Assembly (NCBI GenBank): GCA_910587575.1
Contig: CAJULU010000078.1
Span: forward strand, 1-12,412
Reading direction: 5' to 3'
DNA length: 12,412 nt
DNA from: an uncultured Dorea sp.
GTDB taxonomy: Bacteria > Bacillota > Clostridia > Lachnospirales > Lachnospiraceae
Both the position numbers and the translations under genes were made by a program. The notes under the pieces were generated by a model. The model made no database searches. It saw nothing but the letters and a program-made list of their open reading frames with translations, and had not been told where the DNA came from. Of this stretch, positions 6,036 to 12,166 are shown piece by piece (the first letter of the stretch is position 1; every line of letters begins with the position of its first letter).

Positions 6036-7433
6036 CTATCTGACTTTATCTGCCGCCTCACGCCGGATCTCTTCCCACACTTCACGGTAAGCCAGTCCCT
6101 TTTCCCGGCAGATTGCCGCCACACTCTCATATTCGGGATATACCTCAATATTCTCACCCGTCCCACAGACCTTGACATCTGCCTCTCCAAGGGATGTGGC
6201 TATTCTGTCAGTCCTGCGTTTCAATACCGTACGATCCACCTTCATTCTGCGGATACCAATCGTTGTAGTCTCCCGGAAGATAATTTCCTCCATCTTAGAA
6301 AGCAGTTCCTCACCGCAGAGTACCCGTAACTCATATGCAGGACGGTTCTTCTTCATAAATACCGGGCTGTAATGCACATCCCTCGCCCCTGCTTCCAACA
6401 GACACTCCATGGCATATCCCAGGGCCTCCCCGGTGCAGTCATCAATATCACTCTCCAGCATATAAACAGAATCCTGCTCCTGTGAATCAGGCTCAATCAG
6501 CATTCCCCGCAGGATACTGGCTCTTCCATAGTCTCTTTTTCCTGCCCCTGTCCCAATCCTCCTGATCTGATATCTGGCCGGAAGTCTGTCAGAAGTCCGC
6601 ACTGCCGCCACAATCGCCGCCCCGGTAGGCGTTACCAGCTCTGCCTCTGTGTTGGTCATATGCAGAGAGATTCCATGCTCTCCGACAATATTGACCACCG
6701 CAGGAACCGGAACCGGGATTACACCGTGCTGACATCTGACCGTTCCTCTTCCTTCGTACAGTTCCGGCACGATTACTTCCCTGATGTCCAGATTATCCAG
6801 GCAGACGGCAGCCGCCACAATATCTACAATCGAATCTACCGCTCCGACTTCATGAAAATGTACTTCTTCCATACTCGTACCATGGGCTTTTGCCTCGGCC
6901 TGCGCAAGCACCGTAAAGATATCCAGTGCAATTTTCTTTGCCCGTTCTGTAAGCCCGGAGTTAAGAATGATGGATCTGATCTCCGGCAGTCCGCGATGCT
7001 CATGTTCATGGACATGGGCATCCGTCCCATGGCTATGGGCGCCTGTCCCATGAAGATGCGAATGACTTTCTGTCTCATGATGATGGCTTTCTATCCCATG
7101 GTGATGCGTATGGCTTTCTGTTCCATGGGTCTGGGCGCACGCCCCATGATGCGTATCTTCTTCAAGGATATGCTCATGTCCATACAGATATTCCATATCA
7201 TAGTCATGATTCTCATGCTCTTCATCCAGAATCACCCGGAAATCACAGGCATCAAGCCCGGATTTTTTTACCCTGCCAATCTCTGTCCGAAACCCCTTCA
7301 CTGGAAGGGTATGAAGCTGGTTCTCCAAAAGTTCCCAATCTGCTCCAAGGTCAAGCAGCGCCCCTACCGTCATATCCCCGCTGATCCCACTGTAACATTC
7401 CAGATATAATATATTCCCCGTTTCCTTAGACAT
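6036..7433 (-). CDS. larC: LarC, nickel insertion enzyme of the nickel-pincer cofactor, with His-rich insert
   Basis: This 465-residue protein is LarC, the CTP-dependent cyclometallase that inserts nickel into the dithio-pyridinium nucleotide. The N-terminal LarC1 part has the family start LECYSGISGDM (11-21), FHEVGAVDSIVDIV (193-206) and a TEAELVTPTGAAI segment (262-274). The LarC2 part (about 320-465) has ESDIDDCTGE (327-336) and IFRETTTIGIR (385-395). In Lactobacillus plantarum LarC is split over two frames; here it is one continuous frame. Residues 73-146 are a low-complexity insert with 23 histidines, a likely nickel-binding or storage stretch. AGGAGGA (7447-7441) lies 7 bases before the ATG, and a good promoter lies upstream. 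larE is the next same-strand gene, but the restriction operon lies between. LarB and LarA are not in the window. Confidence 0.92.
   Translation of the reverse strand: MSKETGNILYLECYSGISGDMTVGALLDLGADWELLENQLHTLPVKGFRTEIGRVKKSGLDACDFRVILDEEHENHDYDMEYLYGHEHILEEDTHHGACAQTHGTESHTHHHGIESHHHETESHSHLHGTGAHSHGTDAHVHEHEHRGLPEIRSIILNSGLTERAKKIALDIFTVLAQAEAKAHGTSMEEVHFHEVGAVDSIVDIVAAAVCLDNLDIREVIVPELYEGRGTVRCQHGVIPVPVPAVVNIVGEHGISLHMTNTEAELVTPTGAAIVAAVRTSDRLPARYQIRRIGTGAGKRDYGRASILRGMLIEPDSQEQDSVYMLESDIDDCTGEALGYAMECLLEAGARDVHYSPVFMKKNRPAYELRVLCGEELLSKMEEIIFRETTTIGIRRMKVDRTVLKRRTDRIATSLGEADVKVCGTGENIEVYPEYESVAAICREKGLAYREVWEEIRREAADKVR
6996..7217 (-). repeat. Degenerate repeat region encoding the LarC histidine-rich insert
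   Basis: The DNA shows imperfect repeats, for example GGCTTTCT followed by CCATG-containing units, encoding steps such as HGTESH, HGIESH, HETESHSH and HGTGAHSH. Twenty-three of the 74 residues are histidine. The pattern suggests growth by slippage and a length that may vary between strains. His-rich stretches at this place occur in LarC and other nickel proteins, where they are thought to hold Ni; that is inference for this protein. Confidence 0.7.
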
Positions 7434-7494
7434 CTTCTCTTCCTCCTGAAATTTCTATTACAATCTGACACTTTTATGGAAAAATCTAAACGAA

Positions 7495-7523
7495 ATTTTA
7501 TCATATCTCCATCATTTTATCAA
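7495..7523 (-). promoter_or_regulatory. Promoter of larC
   Basis: On the minus strand TTGATA (7523-7518), a 17-base spacer and TAAAAT (7500-7495) form a near-consensus sigma-A promoter. The predicted start is near 7488, giving a leader of about 55 bases before the ATG at 7433. It lies just downstream of the terminator of the preceding gene, so larC is probably transcribed separately. No obvious Ni-regulator palindrome was seen. Confidence 0.7.
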
Positions 7524-7560
7524 TATCTGCATTTCCCCGATCCGCCGAATGAAAACAGAC

Positions 7561-7594
7561 AAAAAACAGACAGGATACCATTACATCCCGTCTG
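7561..7594 (-). terminator. Intrinsic terminator of the small unknown gene
   Basis: Read on the minus strand, CAGACGGGAT (7594-7585) pairs with ATCCTGTCTG (7576-7567) with one G:T pair around an 8-base loop. Six T follow (7566-7561). The stop codon of the gene ending at 7581 falls in the loop. Confidence 0.85.
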
Positions 7595-7955
7595 TCCTAT
7601 CTGTTTCTTCCTCTTCCATTCCCATCGCCCTTCTCAGATACTTCTGCGCCTCCACCCCAGGCGCCTCTGCACAGAATCTGGCCAGCCATTCCTCCTGAAG
7701 CCGGAAGTCATCCCCATATTCCTCCGGCTCCTCCTGCCCAATCATTCGGTAATATGCCTCTAACTGCTCTTCAAACTGCCCGGAAAACTGGTTACAGATG
7801 TCTATATTAAGGCAGGACAGCCCCAGATAATCTGTAATATAGGACAATCTTTGAAAATCTGAAAATTTCATCTTCTCCTCACCGGCAAGCAAAGCCTGAT
7901 CCCTCCTGCCGCACAGAAAAAGGAACGCAAACCTCTCCATATCTTCCTGACGCAT
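7581..7955 (-). CDS. Small acidic protein of unknown function
   Basis: This 124-residue protein is not recognised. It is rich in Glu, Asp and Gln, has no signal peptide or membrane segment, and looks mostly helical. It has four cysteines and a very acidic C-terminal tail (MEEEETDRTDG). I prefer the ATG at 7955 (AGAAGGGA about 8 bases upstream) over the in-frame ATGs at 7982 and 7979, which have no ribosome binding site. A clear promoter upstream and a terminator overlapping the stop codon argue that it is a real single-gene transcript. It lies upstream of larC on the same strand but is insulated by the terminator, so no functional link to nickel metabolism is claimed. Confidence 0.7.
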   Translation of the reverse strand: MRQEDMERFAFLFLCGRRDQALLAGEEKMKFSDFQRLSYITDYLGLSCLNIDICNQFSGQFEEQLEAYYRMIGQEEPEEYGDDFRLQEEWLARFCAEAPGVEAQKYLRRAMGMEEEETDRTDGM

Positions 7956-8005
7956 AATCTTTCCCTTCTTTTCTGTCATCATTCATAGTATCACTTTTAC
8001 AACTA

Positions 8006-8034
8006 ATTTTACATGTTCTTATGAATAAATGCAA
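8006..8034 (-). promoter_or_regulatory. Promoter of the small unknown gene
   Basis: On the minus strand TTGCAT (8034-8029), a 17-base spacer and TAAAAT (8011-8006) form a plausible sigma-A promoter about 50 bases before the chosen ATG at 7955. The -35 box overlaps the left copy of a 15-base repeat (8032-8046). Confidence 0.55.
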
Positions 8035-8046
8035 GTTAGCACGTCA
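8032..8046 (+). repeat. 15-base imperfect direct repeat, left copy (right copy 8319-8333)
   Basis: CAAGTTAGCACGTCA here and CAAGTCAGCACGTCA at 8319-8333 match at 14 of 15 bases. A rough estimate gives far less than one such pair by chance in 580 bases. The role is unknown. Confidence 0.6.
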
Positions 8047-8246
8047 CGTTTGATACACTTTCAGTAAACTCACCTGCCAGAATCCAACCGGGTCTTTGGT
8101 TGACGAACTATCGGAAATACTCTAATATTGTGCCGTATTCCACGATTTAGGTGACTTGTCTAAGAAGAACTATTTGGAGAGGATTATTAGGGATGCTTTG
8201 AATGACACAACGTTTTCTGATGAGGAATGAAATAAGACGGTATACC

Positions 8247-8269
8247 AATACGTGTAGAATCAAGGTGCA
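8247..8269 (+). repeat. 23-base imperfect direct repeat, left copy (right copy 8473-8495)
   Basis: The segment beginning AATACGTGTAGAATCA matches AATACGTGTAAAATCA at 8473 and continues, giving 20 identical of 23 bases. The right copy is one arm of the palindrome that covers the orphan promoter, so this copy looks like a second, separate half-site or the remnant of a duplication. Confidence 0.6.
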
Positions 8270-8446
8270 AACAACCCAAAATTGTTATGCTAACAGATGA
8301 GTTTTTCCCTCAGTATGTCAAGTCAGCACGTCAAAAACCTGGACAGAAATATATTTATAAGACTATGGAATCAGAACTTCCCACGTCCATATAGATATAA
8401 TGAGCGTGGAAAGTCAAGTTTTCACTCGTCATTGGCATGGAGATAA

Positions 8447-8475
8447 TTGAAACCGCATTTTACACGTTTTATAAT
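8447..8475 (+). promoter_or_regulatory. Near-consensus forward promoter with no gene downstream
   Basis: TTGAAA (8447-8452), exactly 17 bases, then TATAAT (8470-8475) is the best promoter match in the window. Transcripts would run rightward into the 3' end of the leftward ManA-ROK gene, that is, antisense to it. No forward gene follows. A perfect-arm palindrome covers the spacer and the -10 box. Confidence 0.6.
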
Positions 8476-8486
8476 ACGTGTAAAAT
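8457..8486. promoter_or_regulatory. 30-base palindrome, candidate operator over the orphan promoter
   Basis: ATTTTACACGT (8457-8467) and ACGTGTAAAAT (8476-8486) are perfect 11-base inverted arms around TTTATAAT. The symmetry centre lies in the -10 region of the forward promoter, the usual place for repressor binding. No T-run follows on either strand, so it is not a normal terminator. The regulator is unknown. Confidence 0.5.
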
Positions 8487-8566
8487 CACGGCGCAGAACC
8501 TTAAGAGTGTATCCATGGTGACGTGGCAGCACAACAGAAAAACAAGAGTTATGATCAGAATCCTGC

Positions 8567-9973
8567 TCAGATCAGGCTGGCCGCACCGATGATCCCTGCC
8601 TTATTTCCAAGAGAGGCAGTCTCAATCTCAGGAAGTTCTCCGTCCTCTCCGCCAAAACACCCTTCCCGCAGCATCCTGCGAAGAGGCCCAAGAAGCAGTT
8701 CCCCTTGCGCGGACAGTCCGCCGCCAAGAAGTACCAGCTGAGGCCGGAAGATATTGACAATATTCACGATTCCCACGCCAAGCCTTTGCACATAGGTTTC
8801 CAGGACCTTCTGAAGCTTCTCGTCTCCTGCGGCCGCACCCGCAAAGATTTCCTCCGGAGCCAGATCCCGTCCTGCGGCCCTGGCTCCGTCCCTGCACAGA
8901 GCCGCAACAGAAGCATAGGCTTCCAGACAGCCTTTCCGTCCGCAGGTACACGCCTCTCCGTCTTCCACGATGACCATATGTCCAAGCTCACTTCCTCCGG
9001 CCCCTTTTCCTTCATAGATCTCACCGTCCAGGATAATTCCGCCGCCGACTCCGGCGCCGAATGTCAGCATGACCACATCCCTGCACTCTCTTCCTGCCCC
9101 TGCGACCGCTTCACCCAACGCCGCACAGTCCGCATCATTGGCGATCTGTATGGGAATCGGAAAATATGCCGCCATCATTCTGGCAAGTTCCACCTGTTTC
9201 CAGCCGATATTATTCGAATAGCGCACGACCCCGTTCTTTCGGTCTACCGTTCCAGGTACACCGACTCCCACACCGACACACTGATCCATGGCAATCCCTT
9301 GCTGCTCAAGCAGTTCCAGAACCTTCCTTCCGATCTTTCCGATGATCTCATCCGCATCGTAACAGGCATTTCCGGCGGTCTTGGTAGGCATTACGGTTTC
9401 GGCAAGTAATTTCTGATGAATATCTACCAGCCCAATTCTCGTGTCCATTCCGCTGATGTCAATTCCAATCCGCACAGGAGCGGCCTTTTCCCGTATGGTC
9501 GTCACCAGGGCATCGCAGCGGCCTTCCACCTGATAACTTCCGCTTCCGGCAGGCAGAAAGAAGCTTTCCCCTTTCCGGTATGCAAGCGTCTCGCCGCCGC
9601 TTTGAATCGTCCCTTCGCCATCCAGAATCAGAATACTTGCAAAAGAAACTTCTGAGACATTTCCCTCCATCCGCTTCATAAATTTCCCGTCCAGATTCAG
9701 TTTGTCCACGGTAAAATAATCACAGTCCGCCACATGAGGATAACTCTTGCTGTCCCGGATGATCGGCACACGGCTGGTGACCGCTAGGGCTTTCTCGATA
9801 TGAAGATCCCTCTTCTTTCCATCCCTGCCAATCCTTCCATAATCATATACACGGTAGGTCACATTAGAATTCTGCTGGATCTCCGCGATCAGAAGATCCT
9901 TTCCAATGGCATGGATTGTCCCGGATTCTATGAAAAGTACGTCTCCTTTCTGTACCGGCACGGCGTTCAGCAC
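8567..9973 (-). CDS. ManA C-terminal part plus complete ROK kinase domain (open frame after the deletion)
   Basis: This is a 468-residue open frame. Residues 1-160 are the ManA C-terminal half (SGTIHAIGK, then a cupin end RYRV-type segment and 'LVTTI', where many ManA proteins end). Residues 161-167 are a linker, and 168-468 a ROK kinase: GIDISGMDTR (phosphate motif; the second Gly of the usual DxGG is Ser), GVGVPGTVD, catalytic Asp280 in IANDADCAALGE, E329-L-G-H332 and the C342-x-C344-x4-C349 zinc site. ROK relatives phosphorylate glucose, fructose, mannose or amino sugars; which one is not readable. The first codon is GTG without a clear ribosome binding site. Val167 is also a GTG (9475) directly before the ROK domain and might allow separate translation of the kinase. 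Whether the kinase is still made is uncertain. Confidence 0.5.
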   Translation of the reverse strand: MLNAVPVQKGDVLFIESGTIHAIGKDLLIAEIQQNSNVTYRVYDYGRIGRDGKKRDLHIEKALAVTSRVPIIRDSKSYPHVADCDYFTVDKLNLDGKFMKRMEGNVSEVSFASILILDGEGTIQSGGETLAYRKGESFFLPAGSGSYQVEGRCDALVTTIREKAAPVRIGIDISGMDTRIGLVDIHQKLLAETVMPTKTAGNACYDADEIIGKIGRKVLELLEQQGIAMDQCVGVGVGVPGTVDRKNGVVRYSNNIGWKQVELARMMAAYFPIPIQIANDADCAALGEAVAGAGRECRDVVMLTFGAGVGGGIILDGEIYEGKGAGGSELGHMVIVEDGEACTCGRKGCLEAYASVAALCRDGARAAGRDLAPEEIFAGAAAGDEKLQKVLETYVQRLGVGIVNIVNIFRPQLVLLGGGLSAQGELLLGPLRRMLREGCFGGEDGELPEIETASLGNKAGIIGAASLI

Positions 9974-10337
9974 TTCCAGCAGCGTATCTTCTTCGATTCT
10001 TCTGGCAAATTCTTCCTTCGTTTTTCAAGGCATACCGGTTATCCGGGTGTACCTGGACCGACAGGTTATCCCTGGCGTCAATGAATTTGATGAGAATCGG
10101 GAAGTCTTTAAAACGGCGGCAATGGCTTCCTAAGACTTCTTTCCCTGCTTCCTCCACGTACTCCATGAGCGTCCTGCCCGCATACGTTCCGTTCGCAATG
10201 ACAGACGGACCGTCCGGATGACAGGACAGTTCCCAGGATTCCGCCAGCACGTCTCCATCGTACTCTTTCCCATACTCTTCCACCAGTCGGCGGCCGCCCC
10301 ACAGATAATCTTTATAACTTGGTCTTAACTTTAACAT
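9864..10337 (-). CDS. ManA N-terminal fragment with out-of-frame tail (157 residues)
   Basis: This is what would actually be translated from the native start. Residues 1-108 are ManA-like and end in the first zinc-binding segment (Q95-V-H97-P). From about residue 109 the text is a frameshifted, Arg-rich tail with no family resemblance (CQKNRRRYAAGSAERR...), stopping at 9864. It lacks the remaining metal ligand region, the catalytic core and the C-terminal cupin part, so activity is not expected. Confidence 0.55.
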   Translation of the reverse strand: MLKLRPSYKDYLWGGRRLVEEYGKEYDGDVLAESWELSCHPDGPSVIANGTYAGRTLMEYVEEAGKEVLGSHCRRFKDFPILIKFIDARDNLSVQVHPDNRYALKNEGRICQKNRRRYAAGSAERRAGTERRRTFHRIRDNPCHWKGSSDRGDPAEF

Positions 10338-10362
10338 CCGTCTCTCCTTCCTATGTCTTCTC

Positions 10363-12087
10363 TTATCCGGCCAGCTTTTTCACGGCCTCCGTCAAAGATT
10401 CAAGGCGTTCCTCTGCTTCTTTCTCATCCATGCCCCTGACACCGATATAGAACTTGATCTTCGGCTCCGTACCGGAAGGACGGATACAGCACCACGCCCC
10501 GTTTTCCAGATCAAAATACAGCACGTCCGACCTGGGAAGCCCGGTCGGCGTCTTCTCTCCGGTAGAAAGATCCGTCTTCACACCCTCCCGGTAATCCCGG
10601 AACTGCGTCACCGCAAGAGCGCCGATTTCCCGGGGGACCTCAGAGCGGATCCGCTCCATCATTGCCCCGATCTGCTTTGCGCCGTCCTGTCCTTTCAGCG
10701 TCACGGTACACAAGGTCTCCTTATGATATCCATAGGTTTCAGACAATTCCCGCATCTTGTCACACAAGGTCATTCCCTGGCTCTTCACATAAGCAGCCAC
10801 CTCACAGAGAGCCATGACCGCCGACACTGCATCCTTGTCTCTGGCATGGGTTCCCACGAGACAGCCATAACTTTCCTCATAGCCGAATACATACTCATGG
10901 CTTGCGTCCTGCCGGAATAATTTGATCTGCTCTCCGATATACTTAAATCCCGTCAGCGTCTCAATCAGCTCTGTGCCATAGGCTTTCGTGATCTCCCCTG
11001 CCATCTTCCCGGACACGATGGTCGTGACGACCGCCCCGTTTTTCGGAAGGGTCCCCATAGCCTTTCTCTGGGAAAGCTGATACTCAAGAATCAGCATTCC
11101 GGACATATTTCCCGTAAAGCTGACATATTCCCCCGTCTTCCCATCTTTTGCATATACCCCAAGGCGGTCTGCATCCGGATCCGTGGCCAGCACAATATCC
11201 GCATCTACTTCTTTGGCCAGCTGTAACGCCAGGGCAAATGCATGGGGATCCTCTGGATTGGGATAAGAAACAGTGGGGAAATTGCCGTCCGGCAGTTCCT
11301 GTTCTTTCACTACATAGACATTGGTAAATCCAAGTTCTTTCAAGATCCGCCTGACCGGAAGATTCCCGGCGCCATGAAGGGGCGTATAGACAATCTTCAG
11401 ATTCCCGGCTTCCTTTCGGACAATCTCCGGGCGAAGCACCAGTTTCTTCAGTTCTTCCATGTACCTGTCATCTATTTCCTCACCGATGACCTTGTAAAGC
11501 CCCTGGGCTATTGCGGCTTCTTTCTCCATTGTCTTTACCTGGGCGTAATCGGTGATCCGGTTCACTTCTCCAATGATTTCCCGATCCCTGGGCGCCGTAA
11601 TCTGGGCGCCGTCCTCCCAGTACACTTTATAGCCGTTGTATTCCGGCGGATTGTGGCTTGCCGTCACTACGATTCCTGCCGTACATCCAAGATCACGCAG
11701 GGCGAATGAAAGCATGGGCGTCGGACGCAGGGACGGGAAAATATAGACCCGGATTCCATTTGCCGCAAGACAAAGAGCCGCTTCTTCTGCGAACTCTGCT
11801 GACCTGTTCCGGGAATCGTATGCAATAACAGCCCCCTTTTCCATGGCATTTTCCTTGATGATGAAATTCGCAAGCCCCTGGGTCGCCTTGCGCACCGTGT
11901 AAATATTCATACGGTTCGTGCCTGCTCCCATGATTCCGCGCAGGCCGCCGGTTCCAAATTCCAGGTCACGGTAGAAACGTTCCTCAATCTCCTTTGTATC
12001 CCCTGCGATTCCTCTTAATTCTTCCTTGGTTTTTTCATCAAAGTACGAATCCTCCAACCAGAATTGATAGGTTTTTTCTGCATTCAT
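10363..12087 (-). CDS. Phosphoglucomutase/phosphomannomutase, alpha-D-phosphohexomutase family
   Basis: This 574-residue cytoplasmic enzyme interconverts hexose-1-P and hexose-6-P. The domain order is normal: FGTGGLRG (44-51), active-site Ser144 in TASHNPPEYNGYK, metal loop DPDADR (303-308), sugar-binding GYEESYG (402-408) and the phosphate-binding RPSGTEPK (536-543). The length and TASHNP context fit the PgcA-like bacterial phosphoglucomutase group, which often also accepts mannose phosphate. I chose the ATG at 12087 because GGAGG (12096-12100) lies 8 bases upstream; an in-frame GTG at 12102 overlaps that site and is less likely. It is first in an operon with the ManA-ROK gene 25 bases downstream, linking glucose-1-P, glucose-6-P and mannose phosphate pools. 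Confidence 0.92.
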   Translation of the reverse strand: MNAEKTYQFWLEDSYFDEKTKEELRGIAGDTKEIEERFYRDLEFGTGGLRGIMGAGTNRMNIYTVRKATQGLANFIIKENAMEKGAVIAYDSRNRSAEFAEEAALCLAANGIRVYIFPSLRPTPMLSFALRDLGCTAGIVVTASHNPPEYNGYKVYWEDGAQITAPRDREIIGEVNRITDYAQVKTMEKEAAIAQGLYKVIGEEIDDRYMEELKKLVLRPEIVRKEAGNLKIVYTPLHGAGNLPVRRILKELGFTNVYVVKEQELPDGNFPTVSYPNPEDPHAFALALQLAKEVDADIVLATDPDADRLGVYAKDGKTGEYVSFTGNMSGMLILEYQLSQRKAMGTLPKNGAVVTTIVSGKMAGEITKAYGTELIETLTGFKYIGEQIKLFRQDASHEYVFGYEESYGCLVGTHARDKDAVSAVMALCEVAAYVKSQGMTLCDKMRELSETYGYHKETLCTVTLKGQDGAKQIGAMMERIRSEVPREIGALAVTQFRDYREGVKTDLSTGEKTPTGLPRSDVLYFDLENGAWCCIRPSGTEPKIKFYIGVRGMDEKEAEERLESLTEAVKKLAG

Positions 12088-12134
12088 TTTTCTTTCCTCC
12101 ACTTTCCGTTTTCTAACTGCTGCACTGTCTCTCT

Positions 12135-12163
12135 ATTATAAAACAAATCCGTCTTTGCAGGAA
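12135..12163 (-). promoter_or_regulatory. Probable promoter of the mutase/ManA-ROK operon
   Basis: TATAAT on the minus strand (12140-12135) lies about 48 bases before the mutase ATG. The -35 region (around 12158-12163, TTCCTG) is weak. A small hairpin, GTCTTT/AAAGAC with loop CCTGC (12167-12151), covers the -35 area and directly follows the stop codon of the upstream gene; it may be a weak terminator. Confidence 0.45.
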
Positions 12164-12166
12164 AGA

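Larger units (their letters stand above)
7983..8566. other. Gene-poor relic region with short decayed frames
   Basis: No intact gene of family-like length is visible in about 580 bases. On the plus strand two neighbouring open stretches look protein-like but are too short to prove coding: 8126-8230 (34 codons, ending D-T-T-F-S-D-E-E then TGA) and, one frame over, 8236-8394 (52 codons, including PKIVMLTDEFFPQYVKSARQ). They have no start codon with a ribosome binding site, and stops flank both. A frameshifted gene remnant is possible; open frames of these lengths can also arise by chance. The region also holds two imperfect repeats, a 30-base palindrome and an orphan promoter listed separately. 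Confidence 0.4.
8567..10337 (-). pseudogene. Mannose-6-phosphate isomerase fused to a ROK sugar kinase, disrupted by internal deletion and frameshift
   Basis: The 5' frame (10337 to about 10019) encodes the start of a class I ManA-type isomerase (fructose-6-P to mannose-6-P): 'YLWGG' and 'QVHPDNRYALKNEG', with zinc ligands at Q95 and H97. The family then has about 28 residues containing GKTExWY, whose Glu is also a zinc ligand. Here they are missing, and the text resumes one frame over with 'KEEFARRIEED', then SGTIHAIGK (third-domain His) and QQNSNVTYRVYDYGR. So about 80 bases were lost near 10020, out of frame. After the ManA C-terminus the frame runs without a stop into a ROK kinase (about 9472-8567): catalytic IANDAD, ELGH and zinc motif CTCGRKGC. 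GGAAGGAG precedes the ATG at 10337, 25 bases after the mutase stop, so the two are co-transcribed. No terminator is seen after 8567. A sequencing error cannot explain a missing block of this size, although an assembly error might. Confidence 0.82.

Noticed and set aside
6996..7217. CRISPR-like repeat array in larC
   Set aside because: The units are degenerate, lack constant-length spacers and are in frame with the His-rich protein segment.
6660..7409. A 249-codon plus-strand open frame opposite larC
   Set aside because: It is the shadow of larC: the product is Met-rich nonsense produced by the antisense of the His-rich repeat (CATG units), and has no ribosome binding site or family motifs.
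8457..8486. Palindrome as terminator of the ManA-ROK operon
   Set aside because: The stem is AT-rich and not followed by a T-run on the minus strand, and it lies about 80 bases beyond the stop. An operator role fits better.
8523..8741. Small forward gene after the orphan promoter (72 codons from GTG)
   Set aside because: There is no ribosome binding site, most of it is antisense to the ROK gene, and the Pro/Ser/Arg-rich product is typical of a shadow frame.
8705..9409. A 234-codon plus-strand open frame opposite the ROK kinase
   Set aside because: It is antisense to clear ROK catalytic and zinc motifs, with low-complexity composition and no start signals.
10015..10030. Programmed ribosomal frameshift at the A-run in the ManA gene
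   Set aside because: Joining the two frames needs a +1 shift, whereas the A-run resembles a weak -1 slippery site. A shift would also not restore the roughly 28 missing ManA residues.
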